NCBI GenBank assembly: GCA_036852015.1
Contig: JAANDG010000083.1
Location: 62,001-126,000 of the forward strand
DNA from: Pelodera strongyloides
Lineage: Eukaryota; Nematoda; Chromadorea; Rhabditida; Rhabditidae
DNA: 64,000 nt
Direction of reading: 5' to 3'
Part shown: positions 49,391 to 59,900 of the stretch, piece after piece
How positions within the stretch are numbered: the first letter of the stretch is position 1
Layout: the number at the start of each line of letters is the position of its first letter
Notes under the pieces: generated by a model
The model's database searches: none
What the model was told of the DNA's origin: nothing
Seen by the model: only the letters and a program-made list of their open reading frames with translations
Program-made: the position numbers and the translations under genes

Positions 49391-49425
<35 letters not shown>

Positions 49426-49854
49426 CGGAGAGAAACAGAGAGCGAGATAGTAAATACATACATACAGTAATGACCGCCTTAAACTTACATTTTAATATTT
49501 CCGCGCGAGTTCCAAGAGTCCTCCTTGATTCAAGGGAAGTTTGCTGTATGACTTCTACGCAGATTCCGTGCGAAGTGACGACGATTTCCAGAAAGCAGTC
49601 CTTGTTCCCAGGTTCCTGCAGAGATTTCAACCATTTGTCGCCGACCTTCGTTCAAGCCTCTCCGGATATTGCTCGTTGTCCATTAACCGGTGATACTTCG
49701 AAATCTCCTAAAAAGTGAAAAAGAAGAAAAAAATCTTGGAAGAACGAGAAAATCAAAAGTACTAAAACCCATATCCATTTAATTTGTTTTAATTAAATAA
49801 GCAGCACATGACCAGGCACTTCTCACGATCCCAATTTGTTATTGCTAGCACTGC

Positions 49855-50090
49855 TCACTGCAGAACTCGCACATTGCGGTACTCACACGCTGCGGTACTC
49901 GCGCATTGCGGTACTCACGCGATGCGGTACTCGCGCATTGCGGTACTCGGCGCGTACTCGCGCACTGCGTACAACGCAATGCGGTACTCACGCAATGCGG
50001 TACTCACGCAACGCGGTACTCGCGCAGCGCGGTACTCGCGCAATGCGGTACTCACGCCTGCATGCAAGTACTCACGCAATGATAGTACTG
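49855..50090. repeat. Minisatellite, GCGGTACTCACGCAAT units (~18 bp)
   Basis: About a dozen units of cgcaatgcggtactcacg and variants. The Arg/Tyr/Ser-rich plus-strand frames come from the repeat. Confidence 0.85.
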
Positions 50091-51318
50091 CAGTGCTCAG
50101 TCAAGAAAACGTGAATGAAAGGTGTGTAGGGTCGAGAGGTAGTGCCTATCACTGTAGCAGATTATGAAACCTTGCTATACATAAAACAAACACACCGCCG
50201 TCCTTGTGCTGTCCTTTCCGCCGTCCTTGTGCTGCCCTTTCCGCCGTCCTTGTGCTGTCCGTGGGCGTCCTTGACGGCGAGGTCGGTGACGACGTCCTAG
50301 ACGACATGGCAGCCGTGGACAATCTGGACGACCTCGAGCTCGTAGAGTAGGTGATAGATGAACTTTCAGAGCTTGACCTCGTCGAGCCACAGACATGGAC
50401 CTCCATAGAGCGGTCCCGGGCACAAACTTCACAGACAACCTAAATGACAACATACAGTACACGTACACGTAGCGCAATAGTAAGTGTTCTCAGCGCATGC
50501 GGAGATTCAACTCTTCCCAGGTATATACAGTAACGGTACCAGTAGAGGCGAATCTTAAGTGAAAAATCAAAGGAACATGTGCAAAATAGAACAGGTTAGA
50601 TTAATTTGCAATAGAAACGTGAAATCCATTACCCGATAATACAATTATCGAGAATAAGGTAGGCAATGTCTAAGGTAGGTAAGGTTAACAACGCTTTCGG
50701 AAGATAATTCAATAATGTAGAGTGATTGGTAACTTACATTCCGTTAGGTTCTTGCTCATTGTGGTTCCAGTTGAGATAGAAGTCCCTCGGCGAAGTCCAG
50801 GTCCACTTAGTTGCTCCTGCAGTATCCATTTTGCTCGTAATCCGGTAGATCACACGGTGAGGCGTATATTTTCGAGCGGCACCTAAATAATTGAATATAG
50901 TTTGCGAAAACGCTAAACCTTGGTACGAAACAGAGCGAATCAATGAGTGAATACTAGGAAGAGAAGCAATGTAGTTGGGAAGATCAGAACAGGATACAGT
51001 ATGACAGTATAGAATAGATATGAGTAAATAGGGAAGAGATAGGGAGCGCACCCGCATAGTGTAGACCAGAGAACTGAACTGACTGGGCTGTCTAATCACA
51101 CGTCTGCTTTCGTATGTTAATTTGATTTTGCATATATCATGAGTATGCTAATTTATCGTGTTTTGGTGGTGCGGTCGAAAAGGCATACTTGAAGCACTAT
51201 ACTCTCAGTGTGATACGTTTCAAGAGACTAATAAGAGAAACGGAAAATCTTTGAAAGCGTAAACCGGGAGGGAGGTACCAAAAAAAAACAAGATAGTGAT
51301 AATGCACAGTCCAGTTTA

Positions 51319-51546
51319 GGGCGCGTTCGGGATTGATTTTCCGAAAGGAAACCATGCAAATTCATCGTTCGGTATGGACTTTTTGGAAACGTTCCAATGC
51401 TTGGAGAAAACAAAAAAACACAGTATGAATTTGCATGCAAACCATGCAAATTTGTTCTTTTCCATGCTAATTCATACTGTATTTTTTGTTTTCTCCAAGC
51501 ATTAGAACGTTTCCAAAATTTCTGAAAAATCAATCCCGAACGCGCC
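51319..51546. mobile_element. PIF/Harbinger-like MITE (GGGCGCGTTCGG)
   Basis: Ends GGGCGCGTTCGGGATTGATT and aatcaatcccgaacgcgcc, with long inner arms (gaaacgttccaatgcttgga and its inverse). TTA precedes the left end; the right border is one base decayed (atta). Same family as 58842-59114. Confidence 0.7.
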
Positions 51547-52239
51547 ATTACAAAAAAGATCAAAAAAAGATTAGCACTGTAAAAACTTTGTCTCAACACT
51601 AGTGTTTTTCCCGCGCACTTTTGAAAATTTACCGCCCATTCAAGTATCCGTCGGACAATTAACTGAGAACAATTATATTTTAAGTTTCCGGTAATTAAGT
51701 TTGGGCAATTAACGTACACTCACTTGCCAATCAATGACCCGTGGGCAATTCGGCGGGGAGAACCCTTGGCAAATTAATCGGCTGGCAAAAAATAATGGGA
51801 AACATCCGTTCCCAGTTTGTGACTATTTACAGACCATTTGGCGACGGTGACGTTGGCGAATTTTCGAGCTCGAAAACCTTCAAATGTCTTTCACCAAAAT
51901 CCGAAAAGCGTCATCAAGCATCAGATAAATAAAACGTTGCGTTTTAGCTTTAGCATCCCTTTCTGTTTTATATATATTTATTAAATATTTATTAACACGT
52001 AAGATGTTGATATATACAAGATGTCCGCTTTGTAAAAAACCAACTCTTATCATAAGTTGTTTATTCACATGATATTTATAAGTGAAATGTTCAGAATCAC
52101 AACTCTTTATATGTCTAAAAAGTTAAAAGATAGGGAGACATACTCTACTATACAGTATACAGAATGAGGAAGATACATGAAAGCCACACAAACAGAATCC
52201 GAACAAAAATAATAATTTTACTCTATTTCTATAACTTAA

Positions 52240-52472
52240 AGGGATCAGCTCACCTTAAATTGTGTCTGTTTTTTTTTGTTTCTTAATTTTCTATAAGGGA
52301 TAATAAAAATTTGGAATACAAAAAGTAGTGTTCTATTTCAATACTCACGAAGATATTAGGTGATAAAGTGGTGGATCGATCGGCCCGAAATGAAAAAGTG
52401 TAATTGTCCTGCCATGGGACACTTAACACTTTTTCATTTCGGGCCGATCGATCCACCGATCGATCCACCACA
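52240..52472. mobile_element. TTAA foldback element, right arm truncated
   Basis: Left arm as in 37776-38129 (AGGGATCAGCTCACC), preceded by TTAA at 52236-52239. The right arm stops after ggccgatcgatccaccgatc, where that short motif is duplicated. Confidence 0.75.
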
Positions 52473-52761
52473 TCGAATAAGCCATACAAACTTACATGCA
52501 TTTGCTAAGCTAACGGAAAGCAAGAAAGTTTAAAGCTAAATAGCCATAAGCATTTTAATACTAAATACTAAATCTTACAGTAGTAACCCAAAAAAGTAAC
52601 TCTCATCCAATAAATAACCACAGTCATATATAAATCTCACTCGCATAAACGTTGTAGTGTACAGTGCAATAGGCATCATAAAAAAGGCGATAAAGCTCAT
52701 ACAAAAGCTTACTGCTTTTCTCAGTGAAACATACCTATTGTTTCGAAAAACCTTTGGCTAA

Positions 52762-53321
52762 TTACATGTTTCTAATGAGATCGGCAATTGCTTGACCCAG
52801 ATTGTCGCGCGCTTCATCCGTAGGAGCCTCCACATAAACACGGACAATGTTTTCAGTTCCTGACGTTCTGAAATATACAGTAATGTACCATAGATAAATC
52901 ACACCACAGAAGGTCCATCACAGCTCCGCACGTTGTTGCGCCGCCCAACTGCGGCACAACCATGTGCGCTGTGGGCGCGTGAATGACAGGTGGCGCCCAC
53001 GTGGCGTGCATGAATCCGAATTCTCGTGCCCATCTTGGAAATATTGCCCAGTCTACTTATCTTCCTACTGTAGCATATACTTATGACAATAGCATAAGAT
53101 CCCAGCGCCCAGTAGCTCTTACCTCACAAATGCTCGAAGACCACCCATGGTGCTTACGAGATTATCGATTTTCTCTTGTATTCCATCTAGCAGGGTGGTC
53201 TCCTCGAAAGCCGTTTTGAACACGGAGCGATCGGCAACCTGAATTTGAATGAATTAGACTTTTCCGTCTCCCTCCTTCTCTCTCTGTCCTTCTCTCCCTC
53301 CCTCGCTCACACACACACACA

Positions 53322-53363
<42 letters not shown>

Positions 53364-53487
53364 TAATTGCTTCGCTTACTCACCGGAACTTTGATCTGCT
53401 TATTCGGCGCGTCCGTGTACAACTTCTCATTCCAATCATCGATCGTCCAGTTATAGTGTCTGAGGATGACCTCCACGGCAAGGAGGT
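52762..53487 (-). pseudogene. agm-1: Phosphoacetylglucosamine mutase, last three exons only
   Basis: AGM1/PGM3 interconverts N-acetylglucosamine 6- and 1-phosphate on the way to UDP-GlcNAc. Exons 53384-53487 (LLAVEVILRHYNWTIDDW), 53123-53238 (VADRSVFKTAFEETTLLD, then IQEKIDNLVSTMGGLRAFVR) and 52762-52867 (TSGTENIVRVYVEAPTDE, stop at 52762) join in phase and match the family's C-terminal domain, including the phosphate-binding SGTE loop. The usual RPSGTE reads RTSGTE here, with the Arg codon split by an intron. Upstream, the coding match stops at 53487, exactly where the ~1.3 kb dispersed repeat begins, and no acceptor is present there. No other part of the enzyme is seen in the window. It is either a broken 3' fragment or a gene split by insertion or misassembly. 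Confidence 0.85.
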
Positions 53488-54855
53488 TACGAAAGCAAAA
53501 CAAACAGAGAAACAGCGAGAGCGGATTGTCGGAAAAAAAGTACTGAATGAATGGCTTACCGAGGGTCAAATGCAAACCCGATATTGATTGATGCTGGGTA
53601 TATTGTACTTTCAGCTTACAAACTGTACTAGATGATTAATTTATCATAGAGCAAGACGTGTTTGATTTTTGCGAACCCCAACAATGTGACACGAAAATAT
53701 ATAGGCGTCGTGGTAGTTGTCAGAATTAGTGAGTAATCAAAATTTCAAAGAGCCGAAGGAAACACGGTGTATCACTTACTGGGAGCTGCACCTGAGGCTG
53801 TATTCGTATTCACCAACACCCAGGGAGCCCTACCTAAGTTCACGAGCGCTCTGCTTCTGCTCTCGCACTTCTCTCTACGCGCTCTTGAGCTCCATGGGGA
53901 GGTCAGGAAGGGCTCCCTACGTGATGGTGAATACTGCCTCTGTAGGTACGATCAACCCCTGGAGCTCACGTCATCTAACGTTACCTAAAGTCCCTAAGTG
54001 AAGTCGCTGTTAGCACTTAGCACCCCACGCCCATCAGTGATTATCGTACATTACCCAAAGGTAAACGTTTTTCGATGTTATTACATCACGACCTCTTACT
54101 ATTTATACCCGAATTACACGTCACAGTAACCGGATACCTAACCCAGACGGAAAACCTAATTTACACCCAGTATGGCAAAGCGCAACTGAAATAACATCAA
54201 AGTCTACGTACAAAGTGGGTTTCAAATGACATAAAGCAAATAATACATACCCTTAGTCTTAGTTTACCCCATTTGTAGTGGCAACACTTGTGTAGAAAAT
54301 TAAAATTAACGGAATCGAGAGTATACTGGAGAGAACTAATGTGCTTGAAGAATAGGACTAGAAACCTACAGAAGCGTCCATATATCAACGTGACGCAGCA
54401 TAAAATCGTAGAAAATCACAAAGGTTGGGCGACAAACCAAAATGACTGTGCACAGTATTGCACTGTGATGAATTGCAGTTTCGAATGCTTAGTCATTAGT
54501 CATAATATAGCCACGAACGTTTGTAATGAGACAAATCATCAATCAAGACAACGACAACTAAAATGAAAAAATATCCTGTGACCTCGAGCCCTCATAATGT
54601 AGTGTGTCAGCCTCCATGCACCCGGAATACGCCAATTGTACTTTAGAACTATTGTACAGTAACCGTACATTACCCATAAGAAGTGTAAGGGTATGTACAA
54701 CGCCAAATGTACATTGTACACGTCCACGAACTAGTGAGGTCCTAGATCCTCGCTCTTGGACAGTCTTGGATTGAACCTTGGATTTAGTGCGCTTCATTAG
54801 AGAGTGACCGCATTTGATCATGAGCTGATCTGATGATAATTCCCAGGGTACTGTA
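53487..54855. repeat. Large dispersed repeat, copy 2
   Basis: Matches 41783-43690 without the 520 bp insertion and without the 73 bp internal duplication. Its left end cuts into the AGM1-like exon. It contains the GAGGCCGTATTC-type MITE at 53790-53942, here with a tattcg duplication at its left end. Confidence 0.85.
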
Positions 54856-55169
54856 TGCTGTACGGGTGGCCGATACCGTACATCATCGTACAATACCGTA
54901 GGATTCGTGATGCCAATAATGGCAATGACAGTGACAGCAACAAGTGAAATATGGTGTGAAGAATGACGAATTACAACGTAACATAACATCGTATAACAAC
55001 AAGAAACAACACTGTTTTAATATTTTATTCGAAAAACCAATCGTGCAGCTATTTTTGGTTGGATTATAGAAGTCAAAAAGATTGCTAAAGTTTATATTGG
55101 TTGGAAGACGATCAAAGCTTGGCGAGAGAGAGAGACTTCTTTAGCTTGCTGCTTCCTTAGAGTGGGCGC

Positions 55170-55829
55170 CTATTGGGCAGATATGGGGAGGGTGACCTTC
55201 TGGGGAGCCGCCACCCCCTTGAACGCGTCCTGGGGAGTGGCAGCGTCAGCCGGAGCATCACCGAACTCGATCACCATCTTGTCCTCCTGAAAGAGGGAGA
55301 ACAATAAGTCACAGTATACCAAATCAGCCCAAGAAGACCAAGTGTAGACCAAGTACAAACACCGATCCCAGTCCACGCCAAGTATAGGACAGGTACCGAT
55401 GCCAGTACAGACCAAGCATACACCTAGTACCGGTACTAGGTAACGTCGGGTTATGAGAGCTACCGAACAGCACGCCAGCGGTGGAGCTTAGGTAGCGGGC
55501 ATCTCCCTACCTTGGGTGCTCCAGCCAGTCGGGTGATCTCCAGAGGAGCTCCTGCTCCAGGCTCGATGAAACCGAACACGGGGTTCAGGCGGTACTCGTT
55601 GTTGTTCGACGACTTGACCTAAACGATTATACGTTAGCTTAAAGTCAACACCATTCCGGCAGCGTATCACTCGCAGCTGACATAAGCAGCTGGCTAAGTC
55701 GGGGGATAAACCAAAACACCTTACCTTGAAGACGACCTTGGCGGCTCCCGGGTTGGTGATGGTGTGGGTGGACTTTCCTCCGGCGGCGGGCACCTGGGCG
55801 GCAGCGGGCTCAACGGTGAGGGTGGCCAT
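55170..55829 (-). CDS. ssp: MSP-domain sperm protein (SSP family), 109 residues
   Basis: Small proteins with a major-sperm-protein immunoglobulin-like fold, made in nematode sperm. Three exons in phase: 55725-55829, 55511-55618 and 55170-55286. The product starts MATLTVEPAAAQVPAAGGKS and continues THTITNPGAAKVVFK. The centre is VKSSNNNEYRLNPVFGFIEP, and after an EITRLAGAPK stretch the end is EDKMVIEFGDAPADA with a short strand closing at PISAQ. The length and the KVKSSNNEYRVNPVFGF-like pattern fit the SSP group, shorter than the ~127-residue true MSPs. Codon use is strongly biased to C/G-ending codons, unlike its A/T-rich surroundings, which suits a highly expressed gene. Upstream, GATA-type motifs (TGATAA at 55967-55972, GATAG near 55936) lie 105-145 bases before the ATG. 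GATA factors are known to drive msp genes in C. elegans. Confidence 0.93.
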
Positions 55830-56960
55830 GTCGAATGTAGCTGTACTCGGTATACGAGGTGCTGACTAGTCAACCTTATGGGCTTTTATTCCTCCACAGC
55901 CATGCTAATATCCGACATTAGCATTTTCAGCGTTTGATAGCTATGGCAGAGTGTGTTTCACTAAAATGATAAAAAGGAATAATTCTCTTGCGTCCAGTAT
56001 AATCGCATAACTGTATTCATACAGTACCAGAAAAAGAAAAAAGTCTGTTAGGATACAACTAGGCTTAGGCACTCCCCCTCCCTAAATACGTTATTTTACT
56101 ACATATACATGGTTCTCCTAGTATATTGTTTCACTTCTGCTTACAATTAATAGTATTTGATAACAACTGCTTACTGTAAGTCACTGTTTATAATTTATAA
56201 TGAGCACACATCCGACTGTTTAGAGTATTGCTCAACCACATTTTTAATAACAATTTATACACACAACATTTTCCATTTCATTACACAAGAAAATATTCAT
56301 TATACTACACAAAAAAAAACGAACAGCAATAAACTAATTAATTAAAAAAACTTATTATATGGTTCTTTACAAGTGATGACAAAGAGATCAAAGAAAAAGA
56401 AATCAGAAACCGGAGTGAAATAAGTTAATTAAACAAACCAACAATCTATACACGTATTCATTAAACACTGAGCAATGCATTTCAAAAAGAGCGTCATTAG
56501 ACATTAGAGACTAAACTTTCTGAGAAAAAAAGGATTTAAAAGAGGGTTAAACTGGTGCGTATAAACTACCGAAGGCGGGCCCCTAAGATAAGGAAGGTAA
56601 GACAGACGAACGATAAATGCACCAAACTTATTGCTTATCATACCATACTTATTAAAAACGACCACTCATGCACTATAAGGCCAAACACATTGCCGAGTGC
56701 AACGGTCAAATAAGTTATCTTCCAATAATTCCTCATGCCTCCTGGAAACCCGAATTTGTCATATGCATCAGGACACACGTTCTGGCCTCAGTGAACGCAT
56801 TGTACGCCAGAGTCGCATCCTAAACATTTTGCCCATTACATTAACACTTAGTAACAAAAATAAATTATTACAGCTCTCTCTCCTCCTCCTGTCCTTCTAC
56901 CTAACTCTCTCTCTCTCTCTCTCTCTACCTTTCTCTAGCCAACTCCTCTCTCTTTCTCGC
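55830..56960. other. Intergenic; no gene seen
   Basis: Upstream of the SSP gene and downstream of the gamma-tubulin-complex gene, both on the minus strand. It contains only A/T-rich sequence and a CT run near 56900-56930. Confidence 0.5.
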
Positions 56961-56962
56961 CT

Positions 56963-59900
56963 CTAATGACTCTCCTTAAAATTTTCAAATAGTTTCCCTA
57001 TGGTTAATAGTCTCGCTGGGAACGTCCATGCTATAGAAATACAGCCTCGGGCATAAATCCATACCTCCGGTAGATCGAGATAATTATGTATCGAATCGCA
57101 AATCCTCTCAATATTCGTAATCGCGTCTCCATTTTGCAGGAAAAGATGTTTAGTGATGGGTAGAATCAATCGAGAACGTAGCGCCTCACACATCTGTTCC
57201 ACACTGCACGCCTAAAATATAATTATGTAAAAACCGTAGGACTATATACAACAGTAAACAAGAAACGCAAGAATATAACAAAAACCTCTTATCTAGAGTT
57301 ACAGTCGCACTGACACCTCACGTACTCGTCACGGTCGGGCAGATGCTGGGTTCTACTGTACGCCAAAGGATGTTTCGATTCCTGGGTGCCAGATACTCAC
57401 TGTCAAGCATAAGGTAACTAAGACCCTGATCGCAAGGAAGGTCTACACACCCACATACATACAGAGGTACATACACACATACATACCCACTCACACACAC
57501 CCACACTACACCACACATACATATCCACTTACGTGCACACACAAAACGCCCGCACACACACACACACGAGCGCCAAGAATAAAGTCGTATATTAACTAGA
57601 AATTACTAATCAATACGTACCTCCAGCAATTCCGCTCTACAAGTTTCCACCTCTGCATCGATCGCCTGTTGGAATGATGACGTGAGGTGCATCATGAAAC
57701 TGTGCATCTCGGCCAGTTGACCTGGAATAAAAGGTGTTAGACAAGCAAGGGAAAACACTCCATATTCCCTATCCTTACGCCCTAACAATTAGCAATCCGA
57801 CACTAATCTACACAAATAAACAACACCTAACCTAATACCTGTTTAAAAGTCTAACAAACAAGTAAACATATAATTACACCACGTACAGCATAACAAGTTG
57901 CCTGCAACTAAGAGGAACAAGGATACAACTAGATCAATTTTCATCAGAATAAAACTGAATTATAAGTATGTCCCGTGCCTGAATTCTGAAATACAGTCCA
58001 ACAGTCCAACTAAATGTTTAAATGTTTATTAGACTCTTAGAAAGAGCGTAACGCCATAACAGACGATGCTCTAAGGTTTCAATCTAAGTGTCCTCAAACT
58101 GAAATACAATAAATTCTCTTAAACATGCCCATCGTAATTCGGGACTCGATATTCTGACAGTGGTCACGCGAGAGCTCCATGATCCTGAAACGCAAAATGG
58201 TAACATATTATTCATTAAAAAAAATTATATTTTTAATTCAGGGTCATCTGAATCCGGAAAGAGAGCTACAGCTCCCAAAATGTCAGAATAAACTGACCCC
58301 ACGTGTGCGCAAGTGTCTCAAGTCTCAGATACATTCGTATCATTAGAATACTGTAAGACGCGTCTCAAGCCTAAGGTTATGAAAATCGCAACAAACACAC
58401 CTATCCTCCAACTTGTAATACATGGCGTGAATCGTGAACAAGAGACGTTGAATCAACTCGTAATAGTACCTTTCCTAAAGGGCAACAATTTTGTCGAAGG
58501 CCGTATTCACCAACACGCAGGGAGCCCTCCCTGGCCTCCCAAGGGAAATAAAGGGTGCGTAGAGAGTGTGATAGCAGAAGAGATTCAAAGCGCTCGTGAG
58601 CCTAGGGAGGGATCCCTGTGTGTTGGTGAATACGATTGAAATGATGAGTGCAGGGCGCACCGCAAACTAAAACTTCATTATATTGTACGATTCAAAACGA
58701 AACATCGAAGTACCTCTGCGCTAACTCGTTCGTTTTACAGTTAGGTTGAAACATGCTGGTTCACTGACAGAAAATTTGCATTATTGCATTTGCATTGCAC
58801 TGACAGGAAACAAACTAAGAGTATTGCACAATTTCTGTTTAGGGCGCGTTCAGGATTGATTTTCCGAAAGGAAACTCGGCCAAATCCTCGTTCGGGATGG
58901 ACTTTTTGGAAACGTTCCAATGCTTGGAGAAAACAAAAAATACAGTGTGAATTAGCTTGCGAAAAACGTTTCCCGCGCATATTTTTCAAATTTTCCATGC
59001 TAATTCATACTGTATTTTTTTGTTTTCTCCAAGCATTGGAACGTTTCCAAAAAGTCCATCCCGAACGAGAATTTGGCCGAGTTTCCTTTCGGAAAATCAA
59101 TCCCGAATGCGCCCTTATGCTTTTCGTTCAATTTTTCAATTTTTCTATATTAACACTAAACTAAACATTCATGCAAGGGTTCAATATTAAAGCGAAATAC
59201 CGGCCGGTTTTTGAAACACATCGAGTACACCAGCATTCTTATGCAGCAACTAAATTCGAACAAATTAGCATACACACGTAAGAATTCAGGTGTCAACGAT
59301 GCGTTTCAAAAACAGGCCGGTATTTAGCTTTAAGCAATAAACATCCAAATAAAGTACCTCTGTCGTCCATATCTGGCTCAAAATGAAGCTGGGACTCCAC
59401 ACCAACGCTAGGGCAGTGAGCACGAGCGGCTTGCCAGGAAGATACTAAATTATATTGAATAAAAACATCTACAAATTTACAATCGATGTCAGTTAGTACT
59501 ATAAAACTAAAGCAACAATATAAAGCATTTCTTTCTTTGCATTGATTGTTAACCAGTTGACCACTAAACCATTATTATTAGAGAAACTATATGTAAAGCA
59601 ACTAACACACACCCATTACAATGCAAGAAAAGAAAAACAAGGAATAGGCCAAAGTACAAAAAAACCACCTTCTCTTCAGTGCTGCCAAGCATCTTAAACG
59701 TAGTAATGGGACTAAATTCCAGCCTGAAACGCGTTTGCATCGATGTCAGTTAGTAGTTAGTACTATAATACTAAAGCAAAATGATAAAGTAAAACTGTAC
59801 AAGTCTCAATTTAAGCCTAACTCCTAATATAAGAACTAAATGGAGGAGAGTACACTAAACATTCATCTACCATACGCTAAAGCCAGTTTCAACTAAATAA

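Larger units (their letters stand above)
46060..51100 (-). pseudogene. Tandem array of decayed, related exon-like units
   Basis: At least six minus-strand segments are homologous to each other: about 46060-46190, 46305-46810 (split), 46880-47400, 48816-49070, 49490-49710 and 50734-50884. Second-type partner exons lie at 48140-48380, 49177-49360 and 50150-50440. Each starts after a tttag/ttcag acceptor, and most end at a gtaagt-like donor. Shared wording by unit: HRVIYRITSKMD, RRVLMDEDWREKNN, HRLMDNEQYPERLERR; then SPRDFYLNWN, SPEEVKQFPS, EPEDVEEFGS; then a CxxC or LEIVVTSHG-like core (CEVCARDR, CGTCHK). Matching units often lie in different reading frames or contain stops, so most are dead. 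The 50.2-50.9 kb pair is the most intact. I do not recognise the family. It may be the remains of a tandem, fast-evolving gene cluster. Confidence 0.55.

Noticed and set aside
49808..50167. 119-residue plus-strand Arg/Tyr-rich frame
   Set aside because: Product of the GCGGTACTCACGCAAT minisatellite.
51228..51719. 163-residue minus-strand frame
   Set aside because: Most of it lies across a palindromic MITE (51319-51546). The same peptide words appear at 58741-59190 for the same reason.
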